Part shown: in pieces, positions 54,660 to 63,396 of the stretch
How positions within the stretch are numbered: the stretch's first letter is position 1
How the letters are laid out: each line of letters begins with the position of its first letter
Assembly (NCBI GenBank): GCA_965249735.1
Contig: CBDFMS010000022.1
Location: 248,001-312,000 of the forward strand
DNA: 64,000 nucleotides
Direction: 5' to 3'
Origin: JANQSS01 sp965249735
Lineage (GTDB): Bacteria > Bacteroidota > Bacteroidia > Chitinophagales > Saprospiraceae
Notes under the pieces: generated by a model
What the model was told of the DNA's origin: nothing
The model's database searches: none
The model's input: the letters and a program-made list of their open reading frames with translations, nothing else
Made by a program: the position numbers and the translations under genes

Positions 54660-57044
54660 ATGAAACAATTTGACAATATTCATATTTATAGGTTCGCATT
54701 TATATTTTGTTCAGTTATTTTATTATTTCCAGCCTGCAAAGCACCAATTTCTGACTCAACGAATACGGACAGTATTATTCAAGGGCTTGCCAGCCCCATC
54801 GTAGTCGAGAAAACGTGGTCTACTTTTTATTTATCAGATTTTGTTGATGATGATAACCAGGTGAGCCTTTCTGTTCCTTCCCATATTGAAGTCAATCATG
54901 AAGTGGGGCAAAATGAAGTCAAAATACGGCAATCATCTGCAGGTCCCTCCATTTCATTTTTGGAGTTGTCACTAGATGGAGCAACTTCTGTCATCCCAAT
55001 TTTTAATTCTTCCAAAAGAGCGATTGAATTTACATTTAATCCTGGCGGAAAAAACTATGATAAAGTACAATTAGTTGGCGACATCAATGCCTGGAATCCG
55101 GCCAATACGAATTTGGTCAAAAACTCCGATGGTCTTTGGGCAAGTACCTTATATCTTATGCCAGGGGATTATGGCTACCAGGTCGTTCTCGATGGAACGT
55201 GGTATTTGGATCCCACCAATAATAAAAAACGGGATAATGGTCAAGGCGGATATAATTCCTTGCTCACAGTTCCGGGACCTGGCCCTTCTGCTGAACCTAA
55301 AATCGTTTCGACCAGTTTTGCCGACAATTCATTTTCTTGTCAAACAAATTCAGGCGACGAAATTCTATGCCTTTGGGAAAACAAAGTAGTTCCTTTCGAA
55401 ATTAGGAATAACCAATTCGTTGTTGAAATTCCCAAAGCGGCCAATCAGATTAAACGTTCCTTTTTACGCGTATTTCCATTTAATACAGCATATGGCCGAG
55501 GTGAGGACATGCTTATTCCACTGGAATTTGGACAAGTGGTTACGGACACGAAGCAACTTGATCGCATGGACAAGCAAACCATGATTATGTATTTTTTAAT
55601 GGTCGATCGATTTGTTAACGGAGATCTTAACAATGATAGAAAAACTGATGACCCGGATATTTTACCTGTAGCCAATCACTTCGGCGGTGATCTTGAAGGC
55701 GTGATTAAAAAATTAGAAGATGGATACTTTTCAGACCTGGGAATAAATACTATTTGGTTATCGCCGATTCCCAAAAATCCTGAAGGAGCCTTTGGTCTTT
55801 GGAACAAAGGTGGCGTCACAAGTAAATTTTCAGCTTATCATGGTTATTGGCCTATCAGTTTTACACAAATTGATGACCGCTTCGGAACTGACGAAGAATT
55901 ACAAGAACTCGTCAATTCAAGCCATGATCGCGACATGAATGTTTTATTGGATATTGTTGCAAATCATGTTCATGAATTACATCCGGTATATCAGGCTAAT
56001 AAAGACAAAGGTTGGGCCACGGATCTTTATTTGCCGGACGGCACATTAAATACAGAAAAATGGGATGAACATCGATTGACCACCTGGTTTGATGTATTCC
56101 TTCCTTCTTTAAATCTCGAACGACAAGAAGTGACCGAAATGTTATCGGATTCTGCCATTTATTGGTTAGAAAACTTCAACATAGATGGGTTTAGACATGA
56201 CGCCACGAAGCATATTCCATTAAATTTTTGGCGCACACTGACAAAAAAAGTCAAAGCCATCGCAAAACAGGATAACCGACCAATATATCAGGTCGGGGAG
56301 ACATATGGAACGGCTGAATTAATTGCCAGTTATGTTGGTTCCGGTATGCTTGATGGACAGTTTGATTTCAATGTTTATGACGCCCTTTTGGCCTCTGTTT
56401 GTCGCGATGACGTTGGATTCGAAACATTGGCTGCACGCATTAGTCAATCCATAACTTATTATGGAACCAATCATCTCATGGGCAACATGAGTGGAAATCA
56501 GGATAAACCCCGATTTATGTCCATGGCCACGGGTGAAGTGCGCTTTGACGAAGATTCCAAATTAGCCGGTTGGACGCGCGACATTAACAGGCAAACCTCG
56601 GTTGGATTTAAAAAAGTTGCAATGATGCAGGCTGTTAATTTATTTATACCCGGAATACCTTGTATATATTATGGTGATGAAATTGGCATGCCGGGTGGCA
56701 ATGACCCGGATAATCGCCGGATGATGAAATTTGATGATTTATCCGAAGAAGAAAAATTATTGCGTGATAAGGTTAGTGTGCTTGCCCGCACCAGGCAATC
56801 CTCTATGCCCCTGCTCTATGGTAGTTTTGAATTTCATGAGGCTAAGGGTGATCGCTTGCTTGCATCGCGCGCTTATTTCGATGAAACATTTTATTTGGCA
56901 ATAAATAATAGTGAACAAGAAACAAGTTTTACAATACCAGCTCTGGCGAATAACTCCCATCAACTTGTAGCGGGGACAGCCACTACCTCCAATGATAAAA
57001 TTGTACTTTCACCTTACGAATTTGCGCTTTATAAATTTAATTAA
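54660..57044 (+). CDS. GH13 alpha-amylase-family lipoprotein with N-terminal E-set domain
   Basis: 794 residues. Lipobox LLFPAC puts lipidated Cys at 26. An Ig-like N-terminal region precedes a CBM48/E-set-like domain (about 120-205; VQLVGDINAWNP, then DYGYQVVLDGTWYLDP). The TIM barrel has all four GH13 regions: DIVANH (431-436), nucleophile Asp514 in GFRHDATKH, acid/base Glu547 in VGETYG, and Asp615 in SGNQD. A C-terminal beta domain follows. Likely an envelope alpha-glucan hydrolase (neopullulanase/cyclomaltodextrinase-like). It follows the GH65 gene by 11 bp. Confidence 0.92.
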   Translation: MKQFDNIHIYRFAFIFCSVILLFPACKAPISDSTNTDSIIQGLASPIVVEKTWSTFYLSDFVDDDNQVSLSVPSHIEVNHEVGQNEVKIRQSSAGPSISFLELSLDGATSVIPIFNSSKRAIEFTFNPGGKNYDKVQLVGDINAWNPANTNLVKNSDGLWASTLYLMPGDYGYQVVLDGTWYLDPTNNKKRDNGQGGYNSLLTVPGPGPSAEPKIVSTSFADNSFSCQTNSGDEILCLWENKVVPFEIRNNQFVVEIPKAANQIKRSFLRVFPFNTAYGRGEDMLIPLEFGQVVTDTKQLDRMDKQTMIMYFLMVDRFVNGDLNNDRKTDDPDILPVANHFGGDLEGVIKKLEDGYFSDLGINTIWLSPIPKNPEGAFGLWNKGGVTSKFSAYHGYWPISFTQIDDRFGTDEELQELVNSSHDRDMNVLLDIVANHVHELHPVYQANKDKGWATDLYLPDGTLNTEKWDEHRLTTWFDVFLPSLNLERQEVTEMLSDSAIYWLENFNIDGFRHDATKHIPLNFWRTLTKKVKAIAKQDNRPIYQVGETYGTAELIASYVGSGMLDGQFDFNVYDALLASVCRDDVGFETLAARISQSITYYGTNHLMGNMSGNQDKPRFMSMATGEVRFDEDSKLAGWTRDINRQTSVGFKKVAMMQAVNLFIPGIPCIYYGDEIGMPGGNDPDNRRMMKFDDLSEEEKLLRDKVSVLARTRQSSMPLLYGSFEFHEAKGDRLLASRAYFDETFYLAINNSEQETSFTIPALANNSHQLVAGTATTSNDKIVLSPYEFALYKFN

Positions 57045-57046
57045 TT

Positions 57047-58465
57047 ATGAAATATTCAAGTTTACTTATTTTATTCATCGCACTATCTGTTAGCTGCCAA
57101 AATGAACCGACTAAAATGAAAGCAGAAGAAACGGAGTCTCAGGACATCGATATAACAATGTCAGGACGTGACCTGGACCAACGCCCCGGGCGCGAACCTC
57201 ATCCGGAATTGCCCTGGCATGTCAATGCGGCTATTTATGAAGTTAATACGCGACAATTTTCCAAAGAAGGAACCTTTAGCCGTGTAACTGAACAATTACC
57301 GCGGCTTACGAGTATGGGTGTGCAGATAATCTGGATGATGCCTATTCACCCCATTGGAGAGGTTAATCGAAAAGGAAAACTTGGTTCCCCCTATAGCATT
57401 TCCGATTACAAGGGAATTCATCCTGATTATGGAAGCCTGGACGATTTCAAAGCCCTGGTTCGTACCGCGCATCAATTGAATTTAAAGGTCATCATCGATT
57501 GGGTGGCAAATCACACCGCATTTGACCATGTTTGGGCCAAGGACCATCTCAACTATTACACCTTGAAAGAAGGCAAGCAGGTTGTCGCGCTGGACCTTGA
57601 AGGAAAACCGACGGACTGGACTGACGTAGCCGACCTCAATTTTGAAAATGACAATATGCGTGCAGCCATGATTGACGCGATGAAATATTGGATTACGGAA
57701 TGTGATATCGACGGATTCAGATGTGATGTGGCGGGGTTTGTTCCGCTCGACTTTTGGAAAGAGGCGACTGCAGAGTTAGAAAAAGTCAAACCGAATTTAT
57801 TCTGGTTAGCAGAATGGGACAGCCCCGAAATGCATGAAGCATTTAAAATGACTTACGGTTGGGACATCCATCATATCTTTAATGATATTGCACAAGGAAA
57901 ATCAGGAACCGAAAAATTAGCTGAATACATGAAAAAGGAGGCTGAAACATTTCCCGCCGATGCCTATCGCATGTACTTCACAACAAATCATGATGAAAAC
58001 TCCTGGAATGGTACGATTGAAGAACGTATGGGGAAAAATGGTGATGCCATGACGGCATTAGCTTTTACACTCAGCGGAGTGCCGCTCGTTTATAACGGGC
58101 AGGAATCAAATTTAAACAAGCGACTCTCATTTTTTGACAAAGATGAAATTGATTGGAGTAACAGAAAAAAAATCAAATTTTATCAAAAGCTTCTTATTCT
58201 GAAACAAACCAATAAAGCACTTTGGAATGCGGACCATGGCGGGAAACCTGAAATATTTCATGCCAAAGGGAAACAGTTTGGATTTGTGCGAAAAAAAGGT
58301 GTGGATGCGATCATGGTCATGACTAATTTTGATGACAAGCCGGCTGATGTGGATGTTGATATTAATATGATGCCTATGACAGATATTTTTAATCGCACGA
58401 CTATTGACTTTTCCAGAAAGGTTAAGGTAACCATGCGACCACATAGTTATATGGTATTCCAATAA
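57047..58465 (+). CDS. GH13 alpha-amylase-family lipoprotein, second enzyme
   Basis: 472 residues. Lipobox SVSC (Cys17) followed by an acidic linker (20-55). The GH13 regions are DWVANHT (151-157), nucleophile Asp227 in GFRCDVAG, acid/base Glu256 in LAEWDSPEMH and Asp316 in TTNHDENSW. It lacks the N-terminal E-set domain of its neighbour and is a compact amylase. It begins 2 bp after the previous stop and is the last gene of the maltose operon. Confidence 0.92.
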   Translation: MKYSSLLILFIALSVSCQNEPTKMKAEETESQDIDITMSGRDLDQRPGREPHPELPWHVNAAIYEVNTRQFSKEGTFSRVTEQLPRLTSMGVQIIWMMPIHPIGEVNRKGKLGSPYSISDYKGIHPDYGSLDDFKALVRTAHQLNLKVIIDWVANHTAFDHVWAKDHLNYYTLKEGKQVVALDLEGKPTDWTDVADLNFENDNMRAAMIDAMKYWITECDIDGFRCDVAGFVPLDFWKEATAELEKVKPNLFWLAEWDSPEMHEAFKMTYGWDIHHIFNDIAQGKSGTEKLAEYMKKEAETFPADAYRMYFTTNHDENSWNGTIEERMGKNGDAMTALAFTLSGVPLVYNGQESNLNKRLSFFDKDEIDWSNRKKIKFYQKLLILKQTNKALWNADHGGKPEIFHAKGKQFGFVRKKGVDAIMVMTNFDDKPADVDVDINMMPMTDIFNRTTIDFSRKVKVTMRPHSYMVFQ

Positions 58466-58562
58466 TTAATAGCGAATTAGTATTACCTATTTGAGTTAGA
58501 CCTGTTCTTCAAAATAAAGAACGAACAATTCGATCGCAATGGCAAAACTCCTTGTTTTTTAT

Positions 58563-60497
58563 TTACTGAGAACAAGTATCCGGTACGGCGTAAAATTCTG
58601 CTTGATGTTCCACCTCAAATCCCGGAAGTAGTTCGATATAATTTCCTGCAGAAAAATAAACATCTCCTAAGCTTATTACTTTGGCGTCAGAAGTGAGAAT
58701 CTGACCGGCGTTATAATTCGCCATGTCTTGTAAACCTGTGATATAAAGTATTTCCTCACAAGGATCAATTGTCTTGACATTAAAATAATAAGGAGTTTTC
58801 CAGACGTCTGAAACCGGTGTGACTGACGAATTGATATCATGACTAATACGGATATAATACGTGCCGGAGGTAAAGTTTTGCTGTTCGCTTATTAATTCCA
58901 GGGTGTCCGCCCCGACTGCCCAGGTCAGAAATGTATCTGCCAGATCATTATTGGAAAAAGAATCCGGAGATGTCGTATAAAAATCCACTCGTCCCGTCAT
59001 TGTGGGTTGTGGAACGACTTGAATCATAAATTGATATACAGTATCCGGAATATGTAATACATACCAGTCACCATCCACTAACGGATCACCTGTAAGTGTA
59101 AATTCGCTATGATCCGGAACTTTTTCCGCACGTTCCTGAACTAAACCAAAATACCACAAGTCAGAATTAATTTTATAACTCATCTCAGCGTAGTCGGCTT
59201 CATCGAGTGCACGCACAACATTGTCAATATCATTGGTTTGATTAAGGTGAAACCTTGATACATTTATGCGATCACTACGCCGGTGATCTACTCCATCATG
59301 AGGAACAGAGACACTGGCATCGGCATTATAATCACTGGTACTCCCATTTCCTCCTAAATACAACCACTGACGAATTTCAGCGACGGCACCATCAGCATCC
59401 GATACATAATATGTGTATTTAATATTGTCTGGTAGTGGCATGCCTGGCTGATCAGTTGTACCATCCCATGTATCCGAATAGCCCTGATTTAATCCACAAA
59501 TATTAATACCAGTAATTTCATCGTCGTCGTCTCCATCGCAATTAACATCCTTACTCCAATAGCTGAATAAAAAGTCAGAAATACCGCTTTCCAAACCACC
59601 ATATAAATACGTACCGGGAATATCATCACCAGTCGACCCGTCTTCATAACTATACCGTATATCCCGGATTCCTTCGCTCTGTAAATCGGGAAGATCATTT
59701 CGATCATGCGGATCATTGAAAGTTAAATTTCCCAGAGTATTGCTCCCACGGTGCGGTGTCCCTAATGTTATAAATTTTGCCACTTTATGCCCGTCGGCCT
59801 GTGTGGAGTCCACCCACCATTGTGGATTACCTATGGCATCACGTCGTTGTAAGTATTCACGTCCGCATAAACCGCCCATTGAATGTGCGATTAATACAAC
59901 CTTTTCTTTTGTCGGATTAGCTGCAAGTACTGCTTCGATTACACGCTTAAGCGCATAGCCTTGTTTGTAAGCGGCAGCCTCATTATTATCAGAGCAATCA
60001 CCACACGGAGCGGTGCTCGTTAATGTTGAATTTTTAAATATTGTGCCATCCGTATTTTTCCCCACGTTAAAACTATACGCATACAAACAACCGGATATTA
60101 ATTGATTGTTCTCATTTGGAAATACCCATTGGACATCGTCATCCGTCGGATTATTATTAAATGTACCGTCCGGACCATTTATGTCATCGTTTTTTGTAGA
60201 ATCAACTACATACTCACAATCAAATATGCATAGTGGGTCCCACCAACAACAATCAGTATAATAATCATGGGTATCTGTTGCATTTGGCATCGCCCAAAAT
60301 ACCTGGTCGTCATCATCAAACAGGCCATAGATATTTTCGACATCCGCATTTTGATAGAAATCTGCCCAGGATTCATTGGATCCGGTCCAACCGTGTAACA
60401 TGATAATAGGGTAAGGACAGCTAGGAGTTTGGGTAAATATTTTTTGTCCACAGCTCATGACAATTAAGAAGGAAATAATCTGAATTTTTCGCATCAT
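58563..60497 (-). CDS. Secreted lipase/esterase-like protein with 3-coathanger stack domain
   Basis: 644 residues. An N-terminal export signal (1-22) contains MSCGQ, so a lipoprotein is possible. The alpha/beta-hydrolase domain has the oxyanion segment MLHGWTGSNESW (34-45), nucleophile Ser206 in AHSMGG, and TLGTPHRGS (244-252), as in class 2 lipases and PGAP1-like esterases. It is interrupted by Cys- and Asp-rich loops. A beta region around 450-575 precedes a C-terminal module (about 580-644, YNAGQILTSD, then LLPGFEVEHQAEFYA) of the 3-coathanger stack type common in Bacteroidota secreted proteins. It is convergent with the GH13 gene; the 97-bp gap has only a weak 6-bp hairpin. Confidence 0.82.
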   Translation of the reverse strand: MMRKIQIISFLIVMSCGQKIFTQTPSCPYPIIMLHGWTGSNESWADFYQNADVENIYGLFDDDDQVFWAMPNATDTHDYYTDCCWWDPLCIFDCEYVVDSTKNDDINGPDGTFNNNPTDDDVQWVFPNENNQLISGCLYAYSFNVGKNTDGTIFKNSTLTSTAPCGDCSDNNEAAAYKQGYALKRVIEAVLAANPTKEKVVLIAHSMGGLCGREYLQRRDAIGNPQWWVDSTQADGHKVAKFITLGTPHRGSNTLGNLTFNDPHDRNDLPDLQSEGIRDIRYSYEDGSTGDDIPGTYLYGGLESGISDFLFSYWSKDVNCDGDDDDEITGINICGLNQGYSDTWDGTTDQPGMPLPDNIKYTYYVSDADGAVAEIRQWLYLGGNGSTSDYNADASVSVPHDGVDHRRSDRINVSRFHLNQTNDIDNVVRALDEADYAEMSYKINSDLWYFGLVQERAEKVPDHSEFTLTGDPLVDGDWYVLHIPDTVYQFMIQVVPQPTMTGRVDFYTTSPDSFSNNDLADTFLTWAVGADTLELISEQQNFTSGTYYIRISHDINSSVTPVSDVWKTPYYFNVKTIDPCEEILYITGLQDMANYNAGQILTSDAKVISLGDVYFSAGNYIELLPGFEVEHQAEFYAVPDTCSQ

Positions 60498-60501
60498 TTG
60501 T

Positions 60502-60509
60502 TAAAGATA
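60502..60509 (-). promoter_or_regulatory. -7-like box directly upstream of the lipase-like gene
   Basis: Minus-strand TATCTTTA, one mismatch from TAnnTTTG, ends 4 nt before the first ATG and 7 nt before the second. Confidence 0.3.
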
Positions 60510-60677
60510 TAGAGAATTACCTATAGTAAATACTTCTATTTTAAACGGCTTGATTGAATGGCTTTGATCAAGCGTGTTATCAGCTAATTAAAATACTGGT
60601 AATTATCTAAGCCCGGGAATGATAAATTATTTTAACCAAATTGATACTTTGCACCGTTGTGGCACAATGTAACTGGA

Positions 60678-61622
60678 TCAGGACGGATCAACTTCCGGCT
60701 CAGCACGCTGAACTACAAGGGCCTTCTGCATTTGCCTGACAGTAAGGGTGGAGCCATCAGGACTCCAACCGGGAGGTCCGAAAATGTACATAAATACCTG
60801 ATACGGAGTTTTTGCCTTTTTGACATCCTTCCAAATATCTCCGTACTCATGTGTCAGGATAATAAGGGGGTTAAATGAATTAGGCGGATGCAAAACACCG
60901 AATTTCACTTCGATCTCTTCATCGTATTCCTTCCAGGTCCCAAATAGTTTATCGAACATATTTAAATATCCGCCATGGTTTTTGTCCAGATATTCAATAT
61001 TTGTAGAATGATGCACCTGATGCATTGTATGTGTATTCAGAATTTTTTCTAAAAAGCCCAATTTTGGAACATAGATGGTGTGTAATTGAAATTGCCAGAT
61101 CGCTTCAATGCCGATACAAAACATAATCATCCCTGGATGAAAACCAATAGCTGACATCCACATATAGAATAATGGTTTATAAAGAATAGTAAACCATCCA
61201 TTTCGGATACCTGTACCTAAATTAAAATGATTTGACGAATGATGGACAATATGGGCAGCCCAAAAAAACCGTACTTCATGGTTTGCCCGATGAAACCAAT
61301 AGTAACTCAGGTCATCGCAAAACTGACAGAGGAGTATCACATACCATGTCCAGCCAAAGGATTCATATCCCAAAAAATTAGTACGAACACCATCCACCAT
61401 AGGATTACAAAAATCATAAACCACATTAAAAATAACGACTGCTGAGATGACCTGAATCAACGGCCCAATAAAGATGGTACCCGCACCCATAGTAAAACTG
61501 GCAAGTAAATCTTTCCAGTTGTACAATTTATCTTCATTATGCGACTTGCTGTAAACAAGTTCCAGTAAAATGAGAGCGATAAAACAAGGCCCTCCATATA
61601 CGAGTGGATTGGTGGCGTCCAT
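60678..61622 (-). CDS. Sterol desaturase / fatty acid hydroxylase family protein
   Basis: 314 residues, about five membrane segments. The di-iron His boxes are present in order: WFHRANHE, HIVHHSSNHFN and HTMHQVHHSTN. The family hydroxylates or desaturates lipids, including sterols, carotenoids and fatty acids; the substrate cannot be assigned. A minus-strand TATTTTTG lies 22 nt upstream, so it likely has its own promoter within the 50-bp gap after rnz. Confidence 0.9.
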   Translation of the reverse strand: MDATNPLVYGGPCFIALILLELVYSKSHNEDKLYNWKDLLASFTMGAGTIFIGPLIQVISAVVIFNVVYDFCNPMVDGVRTNFLGYESFGWTWYVILLCQFCDDLSYYWFHRANHEVRFFWAAHIVHHSSNHFNLGTGIRNGWFTILYKPLFYMWMSAIGFHPGMIMFCIGIEAIWQFQLHTIYVPKLGFLEKILNTHTMHQVHHSTNIEYLDKNHGGYLNMFDKLFGTWKEYDEEIEVKFGVLHPPNSFNPLIILTHEYGDIWKDVKKAKTPYQVFMYIFGPPGWSPDGSTLTVRQMQKALVVQRAEPEVDPS

Positions 61623-61644
61623 TTAAGATTTCAATTTGAAAGCC

Positions 61645-61652
61645 CAAAAATA
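61645..61652 (-). promoter_or_regulatory. Probable -7 box of the desaturase-family gene
   Basis: Minus-strand TATTTTTG matches TAnnTTTG and ends 22 nt upstream of the ATG. No matching -33 element found. Confidence 0.35.
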
Positions 61653-61672
61653 AAGAATTTTAGCACAGTGAC

Positions 61673-62602
61673 TTAATTGTCTGAAGTTCGCATGGTGAAC
61701 TGTTTCCCTTCAACCGCCAGATATGTCCGAGCAAAGATGTGCTGTGCTTCATCCAAGAATGGTTGTAGATCCTGGTATCGTGATGAAAAGTGCCCAATGA
61801 TCAATCGCTTTACTCCTGCCGCCAAAGCTATTTGAGCTGCCTGTAAAGCTGTACTGTGGCGTGTCTGTTCCGCCTTATCAGCAAGGTCTGACAAAAAAGT
61901 AGCCTCGTGATAGATTGTGTTGTATCCTTTTATTTCAGACACGAGGGACGGCAGATAAGCCGTGTCAGAAAGATATGCATAGGTTAACGGTTGTATTGGC
62001 TTTTGAGTAAACACGTCATTCGGTATATGGCTGCCATCCTCGGCAATAAAATCCGCTCCTTCCTGTATTAATCTACGTTGTTCCTTTGGTACTTTATATT
62101 CATCAAATACACCCGGTTTTATTTTTAAATTAGGATTCTTTATTTGAAATAAATACCCGGCAGTAGGAATCCGATGAGCAAGCGGAATTGTTTTAATTGT
62201 CAGCCATTCATTATCGATTAAAACATGCGGAATATCAGCGTTAAATTCTTTTATTGTCAAATCAAAACCCAATGGATTTCCGGTAATAAACACAGAATAT
62301 TCGACGTATTTTTTTAATCCTTCAGGACCGTAAATCGTGAGGGGTGTTTTTCTTGCATAGTGATTATACGACGTAATTAAACCAGGCAAGCCAAAAATGT
62401 GATCGCCGTGCAAATGAGAGATGAAGATCGATGAGATTTTTGATCGTTTAACACCAAATTCACTGAGTTGCAATTGTGTTCCTTCTCCACAATCGATAAG
62501 ACATGATTCCTTATGAAATTGTAAAACTTGTGCACTGGGATGTCTGCCTTGCGCAGGCAGTGCACTGTTTGCTCCTAAAATGGTAAGATGTGCTTCCATC
62601 AA
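61673..62602 (-). CDS. rnz: Ribonuclease Z
   Basis: 309 residues, metallo-beta-lactamase fold. The zinc motif is SHLHGDHIFGLPGL (His63, His65, Asp67, His68). Other family blocks are GANSALPAQGRHPSAQV near the N-terminus, YLSDTAY, and GHFSSRY near the C-terminus. It trims the 3' ends of tRNA precursors that lack CCA, consistent with the tRNA-Leu gene here having no encoded CCA. It starts 6 bp after the STAS gene and is probably co-transcribed with it. Confidence 0.95.
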   Translation of the reverse strand: MMEAHLTILGANSALPAQGRHPSAQVLQFHKESCLIDCGEGTQLQLSEFGVKRSKISSIFISHLHGDHIFGLPGLITSYNHYARKTPLTIYGPEGLKKYVEYSVFITGNPLGFDLTIKEFNADIPHVLIDNEWLTIKTIPLAHRIPTAGYLFQIKNPNLKIKPGVFDEYKVPKEQRRLIQEGADFIAEDGSHIPNDVFTQKPIQPLTYAYLSDTAYLPSLVSEIKGYNTIYHEATFLSDLADKAEQTRHSTALQAAQIALAAGVKRLIIGHFSSRYQDLQPFLDEAQHIFARTYLAVEGKQFTMRTSDN

Positions 62603-62608
62603 CGCATT

Positions 62609-62992
62609 CTACTCCTCTTCCATGGCTGAAGATAGGTTCCGCTCAATTTCCTCTAGAAAAACGAAATCAATTGATTCTTCAATTGTTGGAATTAGAGTTA
62701 GAATGGTATCTAATCTGGAGATTTCAAGAATTTTTCTTACTCCGGACTGTAATTCACCACCAATCACAAAGGCCCCATGATCAGTCCATAGTCGATTTGC
62801 TGTCAACATGGCACTGAGGCCTGACGAATCGACGTATTGAACTAGTCTCAAATCGAGGATAAGATTTTTTACTCCTTCATTTCGCAGAAAGATGAATTCT
62901 GATTTCAAATTTGGAGAAATCAGGCTGTTCAAATTCTCTTCTTCAAGTTTGAGAATGGCGTATTGTTTTTCCTTGTCTATGCTGTATTTCAT
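62609..62992 (-). CDS. STAS-domain anti-sigma factor antagonist-like protein
   Basis: 127 residues. The STAS fold is recognised from NLILDLRLVQYVDSSGLSAML, where Ser56 or Ser57 is the usual phosphorylation site of SpoIIAA-like proteins. An acidic tail (EEIERNLSSAMEEE) is present. Such proteins release sigma or other factors by binding a kinase partner; no RsbW-like kinase lies in the window, so the partner is unknown. It leads a two-gene unit with rnz. Confidence 0.85.
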   Translation of the reverse strand: MKYSIDKEKQYAILKLEEENLNSLISPNLKSEFIFLRNEGVKNLILDLRLVQYVDSSGLSAMLTANRLWTDHGAFVIGGELQSGVRKILEISRLDTILTLIPTIEESIDFVFLEEIERNLSSAMEEE

Positions 62993-63015
62993 ATGTTGTA
63001 CTCAGTAAAGGCCTG

Positions 63016-63045
63016 CAAATATACTCAATAGGTTGCAGTCCTCAA
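63016..63045 (-). promoter_or_regulatory. Promoter of the STAS-rnz operon
   Basis: Read on the minus strand: TTG (63045-63043), a 19-nt spacer, then TATATTTG (63023-63016), a perfect TAnnTTTG. The -7 box ends 23 nt before the STAS ATG. This is the best complete Bacteroidota-type promoter in the window. Confidence 0.7.
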
Positions 63046-63396
63046 GCACCCTTGTTGGTGACCAGATAGCAAGCAATGAGTCAAATGATAAAGCCTAAAA
63101 ACGAATCTTACTTGCTATATTGTTGTGCAGTCAACCGATATTCGTTATCGGTTGAATAAAATAGTTAAAGTTTGTTAAAAAGCCGAAGTAAAGACTGATC
63201 CGTTAACCCTTGACTGCCGATTTTTGTTCTAAGTGGTAACGGACAAACTGTCTCTAAAGAGAATGGCACGTTTTTCGTAGGTAAATAAGCAACTATCTTA
63301 AGGTGTTAATTTGTATTCAAACTAAGACCAGTAGATACTTCGACTGAGGTACTTGTATTATCTTAGTGCATCATAAAATGAGAGAGAACTAATCAC
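63046..63396. other. Intergenic region upstream of clpC with an inverted repeat
   Basis: About 350 bp without a gene. It contains a perfect 9-bp inverted repeat: CAACCGATA (63133-63141) and TATCGGTTG (63147-63155), with a 5-nt loop. It is not a CIRCE element. A weak -7-like TATCTTAG at 63359-63366 could serve clpC. Nothing else was recognised. Confidence 0.5.

Noticed and set aside
58504..58522. GTTCTT/AAGAAC hairpin between the GH13 and lipase genes as a terminator
   Set aside because: Only 6 bp, AT-rich, with no T tract on either side; too weak to call.
62993..63396. CIRCE heat-shock element upstream of clpC
   Set aside because: The inverted repeat present (CAACCGATA) does not match TTAGCACTC-N9-GAGTGCTAA.
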